DNA of 64,000 nt from Janibacter cremeus (GCF_029395675.1 NZ_CP115184.1:1674001-1738000), one strand, 5' to 3'; shown: positions 28,468 to 38,133, counted from the stretch's first letter. Notes: generated by a model from the letters alone, not told the origin. Made by a program: numbers and translations.

Positions 28468-29619
28468 TCAGCTGGTGGCGGCGCCCGCCGCCGCGTAGGC
28501 GGGCTTGATCGTCCCCTCGATCAGCTCGAGACGCTCGTCGAAGGGGAGGAAGGCCGACTTCATGGCATTCGTCGTGACCCACCGCAGGTCCTCCAGCGTC
28601 CAGCCCGCTTCGGTGACGAGAGCCAGCATCTCCTTCGTCATCGACGTGTCCGACATCAGTCGGTTGTCGGTGTTGAGCGTCACCCGGTAGCGCAGCCTCG
28701 TCAGGAGCGTGATCGGGTGCGCGGCGATGGACGGGGCGGCACCCGTCTGCACGTTGCTGTGCGGGCACATCTCCAGTGGCACCCGCTTGTCCCGGACGAA
28801 GGCGGCCAGTCGCCCGAGCCGCAGCACGGACGGGTCCTCGCAGGCGGCCCGGTTCGCCGCGAGCGGGTCGTCGGTGACCGTGCCGTCCGCGAAGCCGATG
28901 TCGTCGACGATCCGCACCCCGTGCCCGAGCCGGTCGGCTCCGCACCACTGCAGCGCCTCCCAGATGCTCGGCAGACCGAAGGCCTCCCCGGCGTGGATCG
29001 TGAAGTGGGCGTTCTCCCGCCGGAGGTACTCGAAGGCGTCCAGGTGCCGGCTCGGCGGGTGCCCCGCCTCGGCGCCGGCGATGTCGAAGCCGGCGACGCC
29101 GAGGTCCCGGTACCGCACCGCGAGCTCGGCGATCTCCCGGGACTTGGCCGCGTGCCGCATCGCCGTCAGCAGGCTCCGCACGACGATCGGGTGCCCCTCG
29201 GCGGCCGCCTGCTCCTCGCCCTCGCGGAAGCCGGCATCCACCTCCTCGACGACCTGCTCCAGGCTCAGGCCGCCCTCGAGGTGCTGCTCCGGGGCGTAGC
29301 GCGACTCGGCGTAGACGACCCCGTCACGCGCCAAGTCGAGCACCGACTCCCGCGCCACACGGCGCAGGGCCGACGCGGTCTGCATGACGCCCACGGTGTG
29401 GGCGAAGGTCTCGAGGTAGCGCTCCAGGGACCCGGAGTCGGCGGACTCGCGGAACCACCGGGCCAGCCCCTCGGCGGTGCGGTCCGCACCGCTCACCGGC
29501 AACTCGTGCCCCACCTCGTCGGCGATCTCGAGGACGGTGGCGGGCCGGACGCCCCCGTCCAGGTGGTCGTGGAGGACGACCTTGGGAAGAGCCGTGATCG
29601 TCCGCTCGTCGAGGCTCAT
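28468..29619 (-). CDS. add: Adenosine deaminase
   Basis: A 383-residue zinc enzyme deaminating (deoxy)adenosine to (deoxy)inosine. HDHLDGG (residues 17-23) supplies two zinc histidines, HAGEAFG the catalytic Glu, LGHGVRI another conserved His, and NTDNRLMS the final Asp. It is the last gene of a minus-strand nucleoside operon; its ATG shares bases with the stop of the upstream cupin gene (ATGA). The product inosine is a substrate for the PNP encoded nearby. Confidence 0.93.
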   Translation of the reverse strand: MSLDERTITALPKVVLHDHLDGGVRPATVLEIADEVGHELPVSGADRTAEGLARWFRESADSGSLERYLETFAHTVGVMQTASALRRVARESVLDLARDGVVYAESRYAPEQHLEGGLSLEQVVEEVDAGFREGEEQAAAEGHPIVVRSLLTAMRHAAKSREIAELAVRYRDLGVAGFDIAGAEAGHPPSRHLDAFEYLRRENAHFTIHAGEAFGLPSIWEALQWCGADRLGHGVRIVDDIGFADGTVTDDPLAANRAACEDPSVLRLGRLAAFVRDKRVPLEMCPHSNVQTGAAPSIAAHPITLLTRLRYRVTLNTDNRLMSDTSMTKEMLALVTEAGWTLEDLRWVTTNAMKSAFLPFDERLELIEGTIKPAYAAAGAATS

Positions 29620-29975
29620 CCCTCCTCCTCCCGGTGGACGGTGTCGGGGGCGAAGGCGGGAGTGCAGATCGCGACGTACTCGGCGCCGTCGGCGCCGGTG
29701 GAGTACCGCACCCGCTCCCCTGCCCTGGTGACGATGCTCTGCCCGGCCGCGACGGTGGTCGTGCCGCCGTCGTGCTCGACGAGGACCGTCCCGGCGACGA
29801 CGAGCGTGACCTCGTCGAACTCCGGACGCTGGGCCGGCTCGGACCAGTCTGCCGGCGCGGTCATGTGGGCCACCGACATCGCCTCCGTGCCGGTGGCCAC
29901 CCGGCCGACGTGCTCGGCGATGACCTTGCCACCCGGTACGTCGATGATCGAGGGGGTGGTGTTGAGGTCGGGCAC
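29616..29975 (-). CDS. Small cupin-domain protein within the nucleoside operon
   Basis: A 119-residue single-cupin protein. The first cupin motif region covers the middle ([20 protein letters not shown]) and [19 protein letters not shown] the second; the metal-binding His/Glu set is incomplete, so it may bind a ligand without metal. GTG 29975 lies five bases after the deoA stop with GAAGGA suitably upstream, and the stop overlaps the add start. Its job is unknown; position suggests a sensor, isomerase or stabilising role in nucleoside use. Confidence 0.7.
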   Translation of the reverse strand: MPDLNTTPSIIDVPGGKVIAEHVGRVATGTEAMSVAHMTAPADWSEPAQRPEFDEVTLVVAGTVLVEHDGGTTTVAAGQSIVTRAGERVRYSTGADGAEYVAICTPAFAPDTVHREEEG

Positions 29976-29980
29976 GTCAA

Positions 29981-31291
29981 TCAGTCCTTCGTCGCAGTGA
30001 TCCGGTCGAGCACGACCGACCGTGGCACCGGGACCGCGTCGCTGATCCGCCACGCCCCCTCCACGGCCTCACGGGCCCGGGCGAAACGCTCCGGGGTGTC
30101 GGTGTGCAGGGTCATCAGGGGGTCACCGCGACGGACACGGTCCCCGGGTCGCGCATGGAGCTCGACGCCGGCGGCGGCCTGCACCGGGTCCTCCTTGCGG
30201 GCACGGCCGGCGCCCAGACGCCAGGCCGCGAGTCCGACGGCGAAGGCGTCGACGTGCTCCAGATGGCCATCGGCGTCCGCGGCGATCGTCTCGGTCGCCG
30301 CCGCCGTCGGCAGCGGTGCGTCCGGGTCCCCGCCCTGGGCGGAGATCATCCGGCGCCAGACATCCATCGCACGACCGTCGGACAGCGCGGCCCGCAGCTC
30401 CTCGGCCCCCACCTCGCGACCGGCTGCCCGGGTCATCTCCTCGGCGATCGCGACGGTCAGCTCGACCACGTCCTGCGGTCCCCCTCCGGAGAGCACCTCG
30501 AGGGTCTCCCGGACCTCGAGGCCGTTGCCCGCGGTCAGCCCGAGCGGGACGGACATGTCGGTGATCAGGGCGACGGTGTTCACGCCCGCATCGGTGCCCA
30601 GGTCGACCATGGTGCGGGCCAGCTCGGTGGCGTCCTCCCGCGTCTTCATGAATGCGCCCGATCCGACCTTGACGTCGAGGACGAGCGAGCCGGTGCCCTC
30701 GGCGATCTTCTTGCTCATGATGGAGCTCGCGATGAGCGGGATGGCCTCGACCGTCCCGGTGACGTCCCGGAGGGCGTAGAGCTTCTTGTCGGCCGGGGCC
30801 AGCCCCGGCCCGGCGGCGCAGATGACGGCTCCGACGTCCTCGAGCTGGGCCAGCATCGCCTCGTTGGTGAGGTCCGCCTGCCAGCCGGGGATCGCCTCGA
30901 GCTTGTCGAGAGTGCCACCCGTGTGACCGAGCCCCCGACCGGAGAGCTGGGGCACCGCGACGTCGAAGACGGCGACGAGCGGGGCGAGCGGCAGGGTGAT
31001 CTTGTCCCCCACCCCACCCGTGGAGTGCTTGTCGGCGGTGGGGCGGCTCAGCGAGGTGAAGTCCATCCGCTCGCCACTGTCGATCATCGCCGCGGTCCAG
31101 CGCGCGATCTCCGGCCGCGTCATGCCGTTGAGCAGGATGGCCATGGCGAGCGAGGACATCTGCTCGTCGGCGACCACGCCGCGTGTGTAGGCGTCGACCA
31201 CCCAGTCGATCTGGGAGTCGCTCAGCTCACCCCGATCACGCTTGGTGCGGATGACGTCGACGACGTCGTGCTGCTCCACCGGATCACTCAC
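29981..31291 (-). CDS. deoA: Thymidine phosphorylase
   Basis: A 436-residue pyrimidine nucleoside phosphorylase converting thymidine (or uridine/deoxyuridine) and phosphate to base and pentose 1-phosphate. KHSTGGVGDK is the phosphate-binding signature, and SGRGLGHTGGTLDKLEAIPG the family motif. The start is GTG 31291 (VSDPVEQHDVV), overlapping the cdd stop as GTGA, with AAGGGAG upstream. Deamination of cytidine by Cdd gives its substrate. Confidence 0.93.
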   Translation of the reverse strand: MSDPVEQHDVVDVIRTKRDRGELSDSQIDWVVDAYTRGVVADEQMSSLAMAILLNGMTRPEIARWTAAMIDSGERMDFTSLSRPTADKHSTGGVGDKITLPLAPLVAVFDVAVPQLSGRGLGHTGGTLDKLEAIPGWQADLTNEAMLAQLEDVGAVICAAGPGLAPADKKLYALRDVTGTVEAIPLIASSIMSKKIAEGTGSLVLDVKVGSGAFMKTREDATELARTMVDLGTDAGVNTVALITDMSVPLGLTAGNGLEVRETLEVLSGGGPQDVVELTVAIAEEMTRAAGREVGAEELRAALSDGRAMDVWRRMISAQGGDPDAPLPTAAATETIAADADGHLEHVDAFAVGLAAWRLGAGRARKEDPVQAAAGVELHARPGDRVRRGDPLMTLHTDTPERFARAREAVEGAWRISDAVPVPRSVVLDRITATKD

Positions 31292-31701
31292 GGCGCTCCC
31301 TTCGTCAGATCGTCCGGCCCGAACGCCTGGGGCAGGATCTCGGTGAGGGAGAGGTCTCCCTCCGGGGTGCGGAGGAGGCACTCGGCTCCACCGTGCTCCC
31401 ACAGCAGCTGGCGACACCGCCCGCACGGCATGAGCGTCTCACCCCGCGCGTCGACGCACCAGACGGCGACGAGCCGTCCACCGCCGGTGCGAACCAGGTC
31501 GCTGACCAGTCCGCACTCGGCGCACAGGCCCACCGCGTACGAGGCGTTCTCGACGTTGCACGCGCTGAGCAGCCGGCCGTCCTCGGCCAGGCCGGCGACC
31601 CCGACCGGGAAGCCGGAGTACGGGGCGTACGCACGCCCCATGGCCTCGACGGCCGCGGCGTGCAGCTGCTGCCACCGCTCCTCGGTCGGGGGTGCCACCA
31701 C
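31288..31701 (-). CDS. cdd: Cytidine deaminase
   Basis: A 137-residue zinc-dependent deaminase of cytidine and deoxycytidine. CNVENASY is the substrate-binding motif; Cys60 with catalytic Glu62 (CAECG) and PCGRC (Cys93, Cys96) form the zinc site. The size fits the small tetrameric class. GTG 31701 starts one base after the permease stop; GTG 31698 is an alternative. It overlaps deoA by four bases. Confidence 0.93.
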   Translation of the reverse strand: MVAPPTEERWQQLHAAAVEAMGRAYAPYSGFPVGVAGLAEDGRLLSACNVENASYAVGLCAECGLVSDLVRTGGGRLVAVWCVDARGETLMPCGRCRQLLWEHGGAECLLRTPEGDLSLTEILPQAFGPDDLTKGAP

Positions 31702-31702
31702 G

Positions 31703-32968
31703 TCAGTGTCCTTCGCCTCGTCGGTAGACCCGGCCGTTGGCCGCGGGCATCCGTAGTCGTTGGCTGGCGAAGGCCAGGACGAGCAAGGTCGTCAGGTGCG
31801 GGGCGAAACGGGTGAAGTCTCCGGGGATGGTGTCGGTGAGCACCCACAGGAGCACCACGCCGATCCCCACCAGGACGGCGACACTGCCCTGGACGAGTCG
31901 CTGGCGGCGCGTGATCTGCCAGATGCCGATGGCGAGCAGCAGGACGCCGACGAGGAGCAGCAGGGCGTGGATGGCCTCGCCGCCGCCGCGCAGCTGGAGG
32001 GCGTCGATGTAGCCGAAGAGCCCGGAGCCCATGAGGACGCCACCGGGGCGCCAGTTGCCGAAGATCATCGCCGCGAGACCGATGTAGCCACGGCCCCCGG
32101 TCTGGTCCTCGCGGTAGGCGCTCGAGGCGACCATCGCCAGGAAGCCACCGCCGAGACCGGCGAGGCCACCGGAGGCGGTCACGGCGATGTACTTGTACAG
32201 GTAGACGTTGACCCCGAGGGTCTCCGCGGAGGCCGGGGACTCCCCGCAGCTGCGCACCCGCAGACCGAAGGGGGTGTGCCACAGCACCCACCAGGTGCCC
32301 AGGAAGAGCAGCAGCGCGATGACGGTGAGCACGGAGAGGCCGGAGGTCAGCCCGCGCACCAACGCGGCGACATCGGAGACGAAGAACCATCCGTGCTCCT
32401 CGACGGCGCCCAGCGCCCCCGAGAGTCCGGGGATGCTCATCTCCGGCAGCTCCGGCAGCGGCGGGGACTGCACGTCGCTGCCGCCCTCGAGCTCGCCGAA
32501 GAAGCGGGCCGCGAGGAAGCTGGCCGCCCCGAGCGCCACGATGTTCAACGCGACACCGGAGACGATGTGGTCCACGCCGAAGGTGACCGTGGCCAGCGCG
32601 TGGACGAGACCACCGAGTGCGCCGCAGACCATGGCACCGGCGACACCCATCCAGGGGCCGCCGTGGATGGCGCCGAAGGCCGCGCCCCACGTCCCGAGGA
32701 TCATCATCCCCTCGAGACCGATGTTGATGACGCCCGCCCGCTCGGACCACAGGCCACCGAGACCGGCGAGAGCGAGCGGCATGGCCCAGGCCAGGGCGGC
32801 GCCGATCGTCCCCGCCGAGAAGATATCGTCCTTGCCGGTGATCTCGCGGACGATCGCGATGACCAGGATCGCCGCTGCCAGTGCCAGCGGCCAGGCCCAG
32901 AACGGGACACGTCGTCCGCGCGTGACGGGCGCCGCCCCCGGCTTCGGTGCGCGTACGGCCGTGCTCAT
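31703..32968 (-). CDS. Nucleoside ABC transporter permease 2
   Basis: A 421-residue integral membrane protein of the BPD_transp_2 family (as in ribose/BMP systems). After a basic N-terminus there are about ten helices; LGGLWSERAGVINIGLEGMMI is the family's conserved N-terminal loop. Its ATG overlaps the stop of permease 1 as ATGA. It forms the membrane channel with permease 1 and the ATPase at 34065; the substrate is inferred as nucleosides from the co-encoded cdd, deoA and add. Confidence 0.9.
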   Translation of the reverse strand: MSTAVRAPKPGAAPVTRGRRVPFWAWPLALAAAILVIAIVREITGKDDIFSAGTIGAALAWAMPLALAGLGGLWSERAGVINIGLEGMMILGTWGAAFGAIHGGPWMGVAGAMVCGALGGLVHALATVTFGVDHIVSGVALNIVALGAASFLAARFFGELEGGSDVQSPPLPELPEMSIPGLSGALGAVEEHGWFFVSDVAALVRGLTSGLSVLTVIALLLFLGTWWVLWHTPFGLRVRSCGESPASAETLGVNVYLYKYIAVTASGGLAGLGGGFLAMVASSAYREDQTGGRGYIGLAAMIFGNWRPGGVLMGSGLFGYIDALQLRGGGEAIHALLLLVGVLLLAIGIWQITRRQRLVQGSVAVLVGIGVVLLWVLTDTIPGDFTRFAPHLTTLLVLAFASQRLRMPAANGRVYRRGEGH

Positions 32969-34068
32969 GACGAGACCCCTTCCGCCGTGACGCCTGCATC
33001 GAGCTGGCGGGTGACCTGCTTCTGCTCCAGCCGCTGCTCGAACCGGTGGACGACCTCGTAGGCGATGACGACGGCCAGCAGGATCACGCCCTGGATGATG
33101 TAGACGAGCGCCGGAGAGACCCCGGCCATGAGTTGCAGTCCGTCGGACGCCTTCTCCAGCCAAGCCCAGAGCAGGGCCGCGAAGGCCATGCCCACCGCGT
33201 GGTTGCGTCCGAGCAGCGCGACGCCGATGCCGATGAAGCCGACCCCCTCCTGGAAGTTCATCCCGTAGCTGTGGTCGGCACCGAAGAACGCCGGCATCCC
33301 GATGAGCCCGGCCACGGCACCCGAGCCGATCATCGTGAAGAGCACCATGCGCGGGACCTTCACGCCGCTCGCGACCGCTGCCGTCTCGGACTGGCCGGTG
33401 GCGCGCACGTCGAAGCCGAGGCGGGTGCGGTTGACGACGAACCAGTAGACGATGCCGACGATCACCGCGAGGACCAGCAGGGTGTAGACGAGGTTGGGTG
33501 CGTCCTGGACGAGCGAGAGGCCCTCGAGCTGGCTCGACTCCGGGATGGTCCTCGTGTTGCGGGTGTTGCTGCCCTCGGCACGGTGGCCCCAGGTGCGCAG
33601 GCCCCAGCCGACGAGGCCCGCCGAGATCATGTTGAGCATGATCGTCGAGATCACCTCGGACACGCCGCGCGTGACCTTCAGCCAACCGGCGATCCCGGCC
33701 CAGAGGCCGCCGACGGCCATCGCGACGAGCATCGCCATGATGATGTTCAGCGGGCCCGGGAGGAAGGCCTGTCCGGCGAAGATCGCCGCGGCGAAGGTGG
33801 CGAGGCGGTACTGGCCGTCGACACCGATGTTGAACAGCTTCATCTTGAAGCCGATGGCGACCGCGACGGCTGCGAGGTAGTACGTGATGGCGCTGTTGAA
33901 GGTGTTGACGAGGGTGCGTGGCCTCGGCTCGGACAGCAGTGTCTGCCACACGAGCCCGACGGGGTCACCGACGGCGATGAGCACGACCGAGGTGACGACG
34001 AAGGCCACGACCACCGCGAGCAGCGGTGCCGAGAGGTTGAGCGCCAGACGGCGCGGGGAGAGCTTCAC
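32965..34068 (-). CDS. Nucleoside ABC transporter permease 1
   Basis: A 367-residue membrane protein of the same family, starting with a short basic segment (VKLSPRRLALNLS) then about eight to ten helices. KLFNIGVDGQYRLA corresponds to the coupling region. GTG 34068 overlaps the ATPase stop as GTGA, and its own stop overlaps permease 2, so all three are translated in series. It is paired with the BMP-family binding lipoprotein at 35732. Confidence 0.9.
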   Translation of the reverse strand: MKLSPRRLALNLSAPLLAVVVAFVVTSVVLIAVGDPVGLVWQTLLSEPRPRTLVNTFNSAITYYLAAVAVAIGFKMKLFNIGVDGQYRLATFAAAIFAGQAFLPGPLNIIMAMLVAMAVGGLWAGIAGWLKVTRGVSEVISTIMLNMISAGLVGWGLRTWGHRAEGSNTRNTRTIPESSQLEGLSLVQDAPNLVYTLLVLAVIVGIVYWFVVNRTRLGFDVRATGQSETAAVASGVKVPRMVLFTMIGSGAVAGLIGMPAFFGADHSYGMNFQEGVGFIGIGVALLGRNHAVGMAFAALLWAWLEKASDGLQLMAGVSPALVYIIQGVILLAVVIAYEVVHRFEQRLEQKQVTRQLDAGVTAEGVSS

Positions 34069-35615
34069 GATGCGTCCTTCCCGGCGCCGGTCATGGCGCT
34101 GCCCAGCTGCTGGCTGGTGACGCTGTCCGGGTCGAACTCGTCGGTGAGCCGTCCGCGCAGGATGACCCGGATCGTGTCGGAGAGCCCGATGAGCTCCTCC
34201 AGGTCGGCGCTGATGAGCAGCACGGCGAGCCCCTCCCTTCGCGCCTCGCGGATGAGGTCCCAGATCGCTGCCTGGGCACCGACGTCGACGCCCCGGGTCG
34301 GGTGGCTGGCGACGAGGACCTTGGGTCGGTGGCTCATCTCGCGACCGATGATGAGCTTCTGCTGGTTGCCGCCGGAGAGCGACCCGGCCGTGACGTGGAT
34401 GCTCGGGGTGCGCACGTCGTACTCCGCCACGATGCGCTCGGTGTCCGTGCGGGCGTCCTTGGGCGTGAGGATCCCGCGTGCCGACGAGGGCGCCTCGGTC
34501 TGGTGACCCAGCATCCGGTTCTCCCACAGCGGGGCGTCGAGGAGGAGGCCCTGGCGGTGCCGGTCCTCGGGGATGTACCCGACGCCCGCCTCGCGGATGC
34601 GGCGGACGTCCCAGTCGGCGATGTCTGTGCCCTCGAGGGTGATCCGCCCGGCGGAGGGGTCACGCATGCCCATGAGCACCTCGACCAGCTCCGCCTGCCC
34701 GTTGCCCTCCACCCCGGCGATCCCGAGGACCTCGCCGGCACGGATGCGCAGGCTCACGTCCTCCAGGAGGGTGCGCCCCTCACCGGGCAGGGTGACTCCC
34801 TCGGCCTCGAGGACGACCCGGTCGGTGACCGTCGAGGCCTCGCTCTCGGGTGTCGGCAGCTCGCTGCCGACCATCAGCTCGGCGAGCCGTCGGGCGGTCA
34901 CGTCGCCGGGGAGGACGGTGTCGACGGTGGTGCCGCGACGGACCACGGTGATCCGGTCGGCGACGGACAGCACCTCGTCCAGCTTGTGGGAGATGAAGAG
35001 CACGGTGATGCCCTCGCGCTTCAGCTCACGCAGGTTGCCGAAGAGCTCGTCGACCTCCTGCGGCACGAGCACCGCGGTCGGTTCGTCGAGGATGATGGTG
35101 CGCGCGCCCCGGTAGAGGACCTTGAGGATCTCCACGCGCTGGCGCGCCCCGACCCCGAGGTCCGCGACGAGGGCGGTGGGGTCGATGCCGAGGCCGTACT
35201 CGCGGGAGATGCGTTCGATCTCGGCGCGAGCCGCCGTACCGATCCCGTGCAGCTTCTCCGCCCCCAGGACGACGTTCTCGGTGACGGTGAGGTTGTCCGC
35301 GAGCATGAAGTGCTGGAAGACCATGCCGACGCCGTGCTTGATCGCATCGGCCGGGCTGTGCAGCGAGACCTCCTCGCCGTTGATCCGGATGGTGCCCTCG
35401 TCGGGGCGCTGGACCCCGTAGAGGATCTTCATCAGGGTCGACTTGCCCGCCCCGTTCTCACCGACGATCGCGTGCACCGTCCCCCGCGCCACGGCGAAGG
35501 AGACGTCGTGGTTGGCGACGACGCCGGGGAACCGCTTGGTGATGCCGTCGACCTCGACGGCCGGCTCCCCGCCGGGTACGTCGGACGAAGGGGGGTCCGG
35601 GACGGTCGTGCTCAT
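34065..35615 (-). CDS. Nucleoside ABC transporter ATP-binding protein (two NBDs)
   Basis: A 516-residue tandem ATPase. The first domain has Walker A GENGAGKST (52-60), a signature-like LGVGARQRVEILK and Walker B TIILDEPTAVL. In the second, Walker A is degenerate (GVEGNGQAE lacks GKS/T) while LSGGNQQKLIIGR is a good signature; this asymmetry is normal for RbsA/BMP-type ATPases. ATG 35615 has GGAGG seven bases upstream. A hairpin separates it from the binding-protein gene, allowing more binding protein than membrane components. Confidence 0.92.
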   Translation of the reverse strand: MSTTVPDPPSSDVPGGEPAVEVDGITKRFPGVVANHDVSFAVARGTVHAIVGENGAGKSTLMKILYGVQRPDEGTIRINGEEVSLHSPADAIKHGVGMVFQHFMLADNLTVTENVVLGAEKLHGIGTAARAEIERISREYGLGIDPTALVADLGVGARQRVEILKVLYRGARTIILDEPTAVLVPQEVDELFGNLRELKREGITVLFISHKLDEVLSVADRITVVRRGTTVDTVLPGDVTARRLAELMVGSELPTPESEASTVTDRVVLEAEGVTLPGEGRTLLEDVSLRIRAGEVLGIAGVEGNGQAELVEVLMGMRDPSAGRITLEGTDIADWDVRRIREAGVGYIPEDRHRQGLLLDAPLWENRMLGHQTEAPSSARGILTPKDARTDTERIVAEYDVRTPSIHVTAGSLSGGNQQKLIIGREMSHRPKVLVASHPTRGVDVGAQAAIWDLIREARREGLAVLLISADLEELIGLSDTIRVILRGRLTDEFDPDSVTSQQLGSAMTGAGKDAS

Positions 35616-35677
35616 GGTGCCTCCGTGGTGCGTCCGCGACGTCCTGCCGCAGGCGAAGGGTAGCTGCCGACATGCTG

Positions 35678-35714
35678 CGGGTCCGGTCACGCGCCGTGCA
35701 CGTGACCGGACCCG
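35678..35714 (-). terminator. Hairpin between the BMP lipoprotein and ABC genes
   Basis: CGGGTCCGGTCACG (35678-35691) pairs perfectly with CGTGACCGGACCCG (35701-35714), nine-base loop. Inside a likely operon, it would act as a partial terminator that sets the binding-protein to transporter ratio. Confidence 0.65.
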
Positions 35715-35731
35715 GGGTCAGTCGATCTGCG

Positions 35732-36778
35732 TCACTTGGACGGGACGGTGATCTCCCCGTCGATGATCTGCTGCTTGTACTTCTCCAGCTGGTCGGTGAT
35801 GTCGTCGATCTTGCCACCGGTGGTGGAGTACGAGACGCCGCCGTCCTTGAGGTCGAACTCCACCAGGCCGGAGGTGTTCTCGCCCTCGGTCGCCGCCTTC
35901 AGGTAATCGAAGACCGCTACGTTCACGTTCTTGACCATGGAGGTGATGATGACGTCCTGGACGTCCTCCTCGGCCGTCTTGGCCTGGTCGGAGTCGACGC
36001 CGATGGCCATCTTTTTGTTCTCCTTGGCGGCCTCGAAGAGACCGGCCCCGGAGCCGCCCGCCGCGTGGTAGATCACGTCGGCGCCCTTGTCGTACATGCC
36101 CTCCGCGGCGGTCTTGCCCGCGGCGGGGTCGGCGAAGCCGGAGCCGTCCTCGGCGAGGTAGGTCGTCTGGATGTCGATGTCCTCGTCGACCTCCTTGGCA
36201 CCCGCCTTGAAGCCCGCCTCGAACTTGTTGATCAGCGGCACGTCGGTGCCACCGATGAAGCCGACCTTGCCGCTCTTGGACTTCAGCGCGGCGGCGGCAC
36301 CGACGAGGAAGGACCCCTCGTGCTCGGCGAAGACCAGCTGCGCGATGTTGTCACCCTTGGAGGCGTCGGAGGCGTCGTCGATGATCGCGAAGTTGACGTC
36401 CGGGTTGTCCTTGGCCGCATTGCCGATGGCCTTGGCGTAGATGTAGCCGACACCGATGATGTTGGTGCAGCCGACGTCGACCAGCTGGTTGAGGCGGTCC
36501 TCACGAGCGGCGTCGTTCTCACCCTGGCTCGCCTCGACCTCCTCGGTCTCGATACCCAGCTCGTCCTTGGCCTGGTCCAGGCCCTTGGCGGCGGAGTCGT
36601 TGAACGACTGGTCGCCGCGCCCGCCGACGTCGTAGGCCAGGCAGGCCTTGACGTCCGAACCGGACTCCGATGCCGACGTCTCGTCCTGGGAGCTGCTGCC
36701 ACCGCAGGCAGTCAGGGCCAGGGCGGCCACGGACATGATCGATGCAGCCTTCACGGTGTGACGCAAGGCGCTCTCCAT
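35732..36778 (-). CDS. BMP/Med family substrate-binding lipoprotein
   Basis: A 348-residue exported lipoprotein. The signal peptide ends in a lipobox LTAC with Cys25 as lipidation site, followed by a Ser-rich spacer. The mature part is a type I periplasmic-binding fold; YDVGGRGDQSFNDSAAKG is the family's N-terminal motif (nucleoside-binding PnrA-like). It captures the substrate outside the membrane for the ABC permeases that follow. No clear Shine-Dalgarno precedes ATG 36778; an in-frame ATG at 36736 would truncate the signal peptide and is unlikely. Confidence 0.9.
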   Translation of the reverse strand: MESALRHTVKAASIMSVAALALTACGGSSSQDETSASESGSDVKACLAYDVGGRGDQSFNDSAAKGLDQAKDELGIETEEVEASQGENDAAREDRLNQLVDVGCTNIIGVGYIYAKAIGNAAKDNPDVNFAIIDDASDASKGDNIAQLVFAEHEGSFLVGAAAALKSKSGKVGFIGGTDVPLINKFEAGFKAGAKEVDEDIDIQTTYLAEDGSGFADPAAGKTAAEGMYDKGADVIYHAAGGSGAGLFEAAKENKKMAIGVDSDQAKTAEEDVQDVIITSMVKNVNVAVFDYLKAATEGENTSGLVEFDLKDGGVSYSTTGGKIDDITDQLEKYKQQIIDGEITVPSK

Positions 36779-36808
36779 TCTTCACAGGGGTACTCGGGCA
36801 CGCGTGTG

Positions 36809-36835
36809 CCACCCGGGGATGCTACGTCCGGGTGG
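36809..36835 (-). promoter_or_regulatory. Dyad over a -10-like element upstream of the nucleoside operon
   Basis: CCACCCGG (36809-36816) and CCGGGTGG (36828-36835) form an inverted repeat with an 11-base centre that contains TAGCAT on the minus strand (36819-36824). It lies about 40 bases before the binding-protein start. A repressor site covering the -10 is a reasonable reading, without further proof. Confidence 0.4.
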
Positions 36836-36912
36836 ACCCCGGGCTCGCACCAGGTGGCCGTCGTCCACCCAACTGTTATGAGACCGCGATGCAACCGGGA
36901 GGCCGGGGGTCC

Positions 36913-38112
36913 TCAGTCATCCCGCTCGACGCGGGTCCACTCCCCCGCGGCGGCGAGGGTGAGCAGTGCGGTCCCGTTGCGGACCGCCTGCTCGTCGACG
37001 ACGAGGTCGCCCTGGTGCAGGTCGAAGACCCGTCCCCCCGGAGCACGCGTGCCCAGTCGCGCCAGTGCCCCTTCCGACTCGTGGAGCATCCATGCGAAGT
37101 CCTCACCACCGAGGCTGTGCGGCGTGGGGACCGGGCGCATCCCCGCGGCCATCGTGGCGCGCCCCAGGGCCGCCACGGCCGAGGCGTCGTTGACGACCGG
37201 CGGGACCCCCCGGACGTGCTCCACGGTGGCGTCGACCCCGTAGGGCGCGACGACCCCGTCGATGACCTCGTGCAGCAGCGGACCGATCTCCTCCCACAGA
37301 CCGACGTCGAGCATGCGCACGGTGCCCTGGACGACGCCCGTGGAGGGGATGACGTTGATCGCCTCACCGGAGGTGACCCGCCCCCAGACGACGACCAGTC
37401 CCGCACGGGGGTCGACCCGTCGGCTGAGCACGGCCGGGACATCGGTGATCACCTTGGCCAGTGCGTAGGTGAGGTCCTCGGTGAGGAAGGGACGGGAGGT
37501 GTGTCCTCCCCGGCCCCGGAGGGTGACGGTCAGCTGGTCGGCGGCCGCCGTGAGGGCGCCCTCGCGCAGCCCGATCTCCCCGACGTCCAGCGCGGGGTCG
37601 CAGTGCACCGCGTAGACCGTGTCGACACCTGACATCACCCCGGCCCGCACGTAGGCGAGGGCGCCGCCCGGCATGACCTCCTCCGCCGGCTGGAAGACCA
37701 AGCGCACCGCGACGTGCCGGGCGGCCAGCTCGTCGGCGACCTCCGAGAGCGCCAGACCGGCGCCGAGCAGGGCGGTCGTGTGCACGTCGTGACCGCAGGC
37801 ATGGCAGACGCCGTCACGGGTGGAGCTCCAGTCCAGTCCGGTGCGCTCACGCACCGGGAGGGCGTCGATGTCACCGCGCAGCGCCACCCGCCGACGGGGC
37901 TGCCTGGCGCCCATGTCCACGACCAGCCCGGTCTCCCCGATCGCGCGTGGCTCCAGACCGGCCTGCTCGAGACGCTCGCGCAGCCGCGCCGTGGTGCGCA
38001 CCTCCTGCCAGGAGAGCTCGGGGTTGGCGTGCAGGTCCCGCCGGAAGTCGATCAGCTCGGGCAGGAGCCTGTCGATGGCGCCGAGCAGCGGCGGGGCGAG
38101 GGGTGCAGTCAT
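36913..38112 (-). CDS. M20-family amidohydrolase (AmiA/AmiB-like)
   Basis: A 399-residue metallopeptidase/amidohydrolase. The metal-site motifs are in order: LRGDIDALPVRE, CHACGHDVHTT, FQPAEEVMPGG, AVHCDP and HSLGGEDFAWM near the C-terminus, with a dimerisation insert around residues 190-300. Family members hydrolyse N-acyl amino acids, hippurate or related amides. Similar amidohydrolases lie beside lpdA and deoD in mycobacteria, fitting the region's shared gene order. The substrate is unknown. It has its own near-leaderless promoter in the short gap to the next gene. Confidence 0.88.
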   Translation of the reverse strand: MTAPLAPPLLGAIDRLLPELIDFRRDLHANPELSWQEVRTTARLRERLEQAGLEPRAIGETGLVVDMGARQPRRRVALRGDIDALPVRERTGLDWSSTRDGVCHACGHDVHTTALLGAGLALSEVADELAARHVAVRLVFQPAEEVMPGGALAYVRAGVMSGVDTVYAVHCDPALDVGEIGLREGALTAAADQLTVTLRGRGGHTSRPFLTEDLTYALAKVITDVPAVLSRRVDPRAGLVVVWGRVTSGEAINVIPSTGVVQGTVRMLDVGLWEEIGPLLHEVIDGVVAPYGVDATVEHVRGVPPVVNDASAVAALGRATMAAGMRPVPTPHSLGGEDFAWMLHESEGALARLGTRAPGGRVFDLHQGDLVVDEQAVRNGTALLTLAAAGEWTRVERDD

Positions 38113-38122
38113 GGCGAGTAGG

Positions 38123-38128
38123 ACTCTA
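38123..38128 (-). promoter_or_regulatory. -10 element for the amidohydrolase gene
   Basis: On the minus strand TAGAGT is followed by ten bases and ATG 38112, giving a leader of only a few bases. Confidence 0.45.
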
Positions 38129-38133
38129 CTGCG

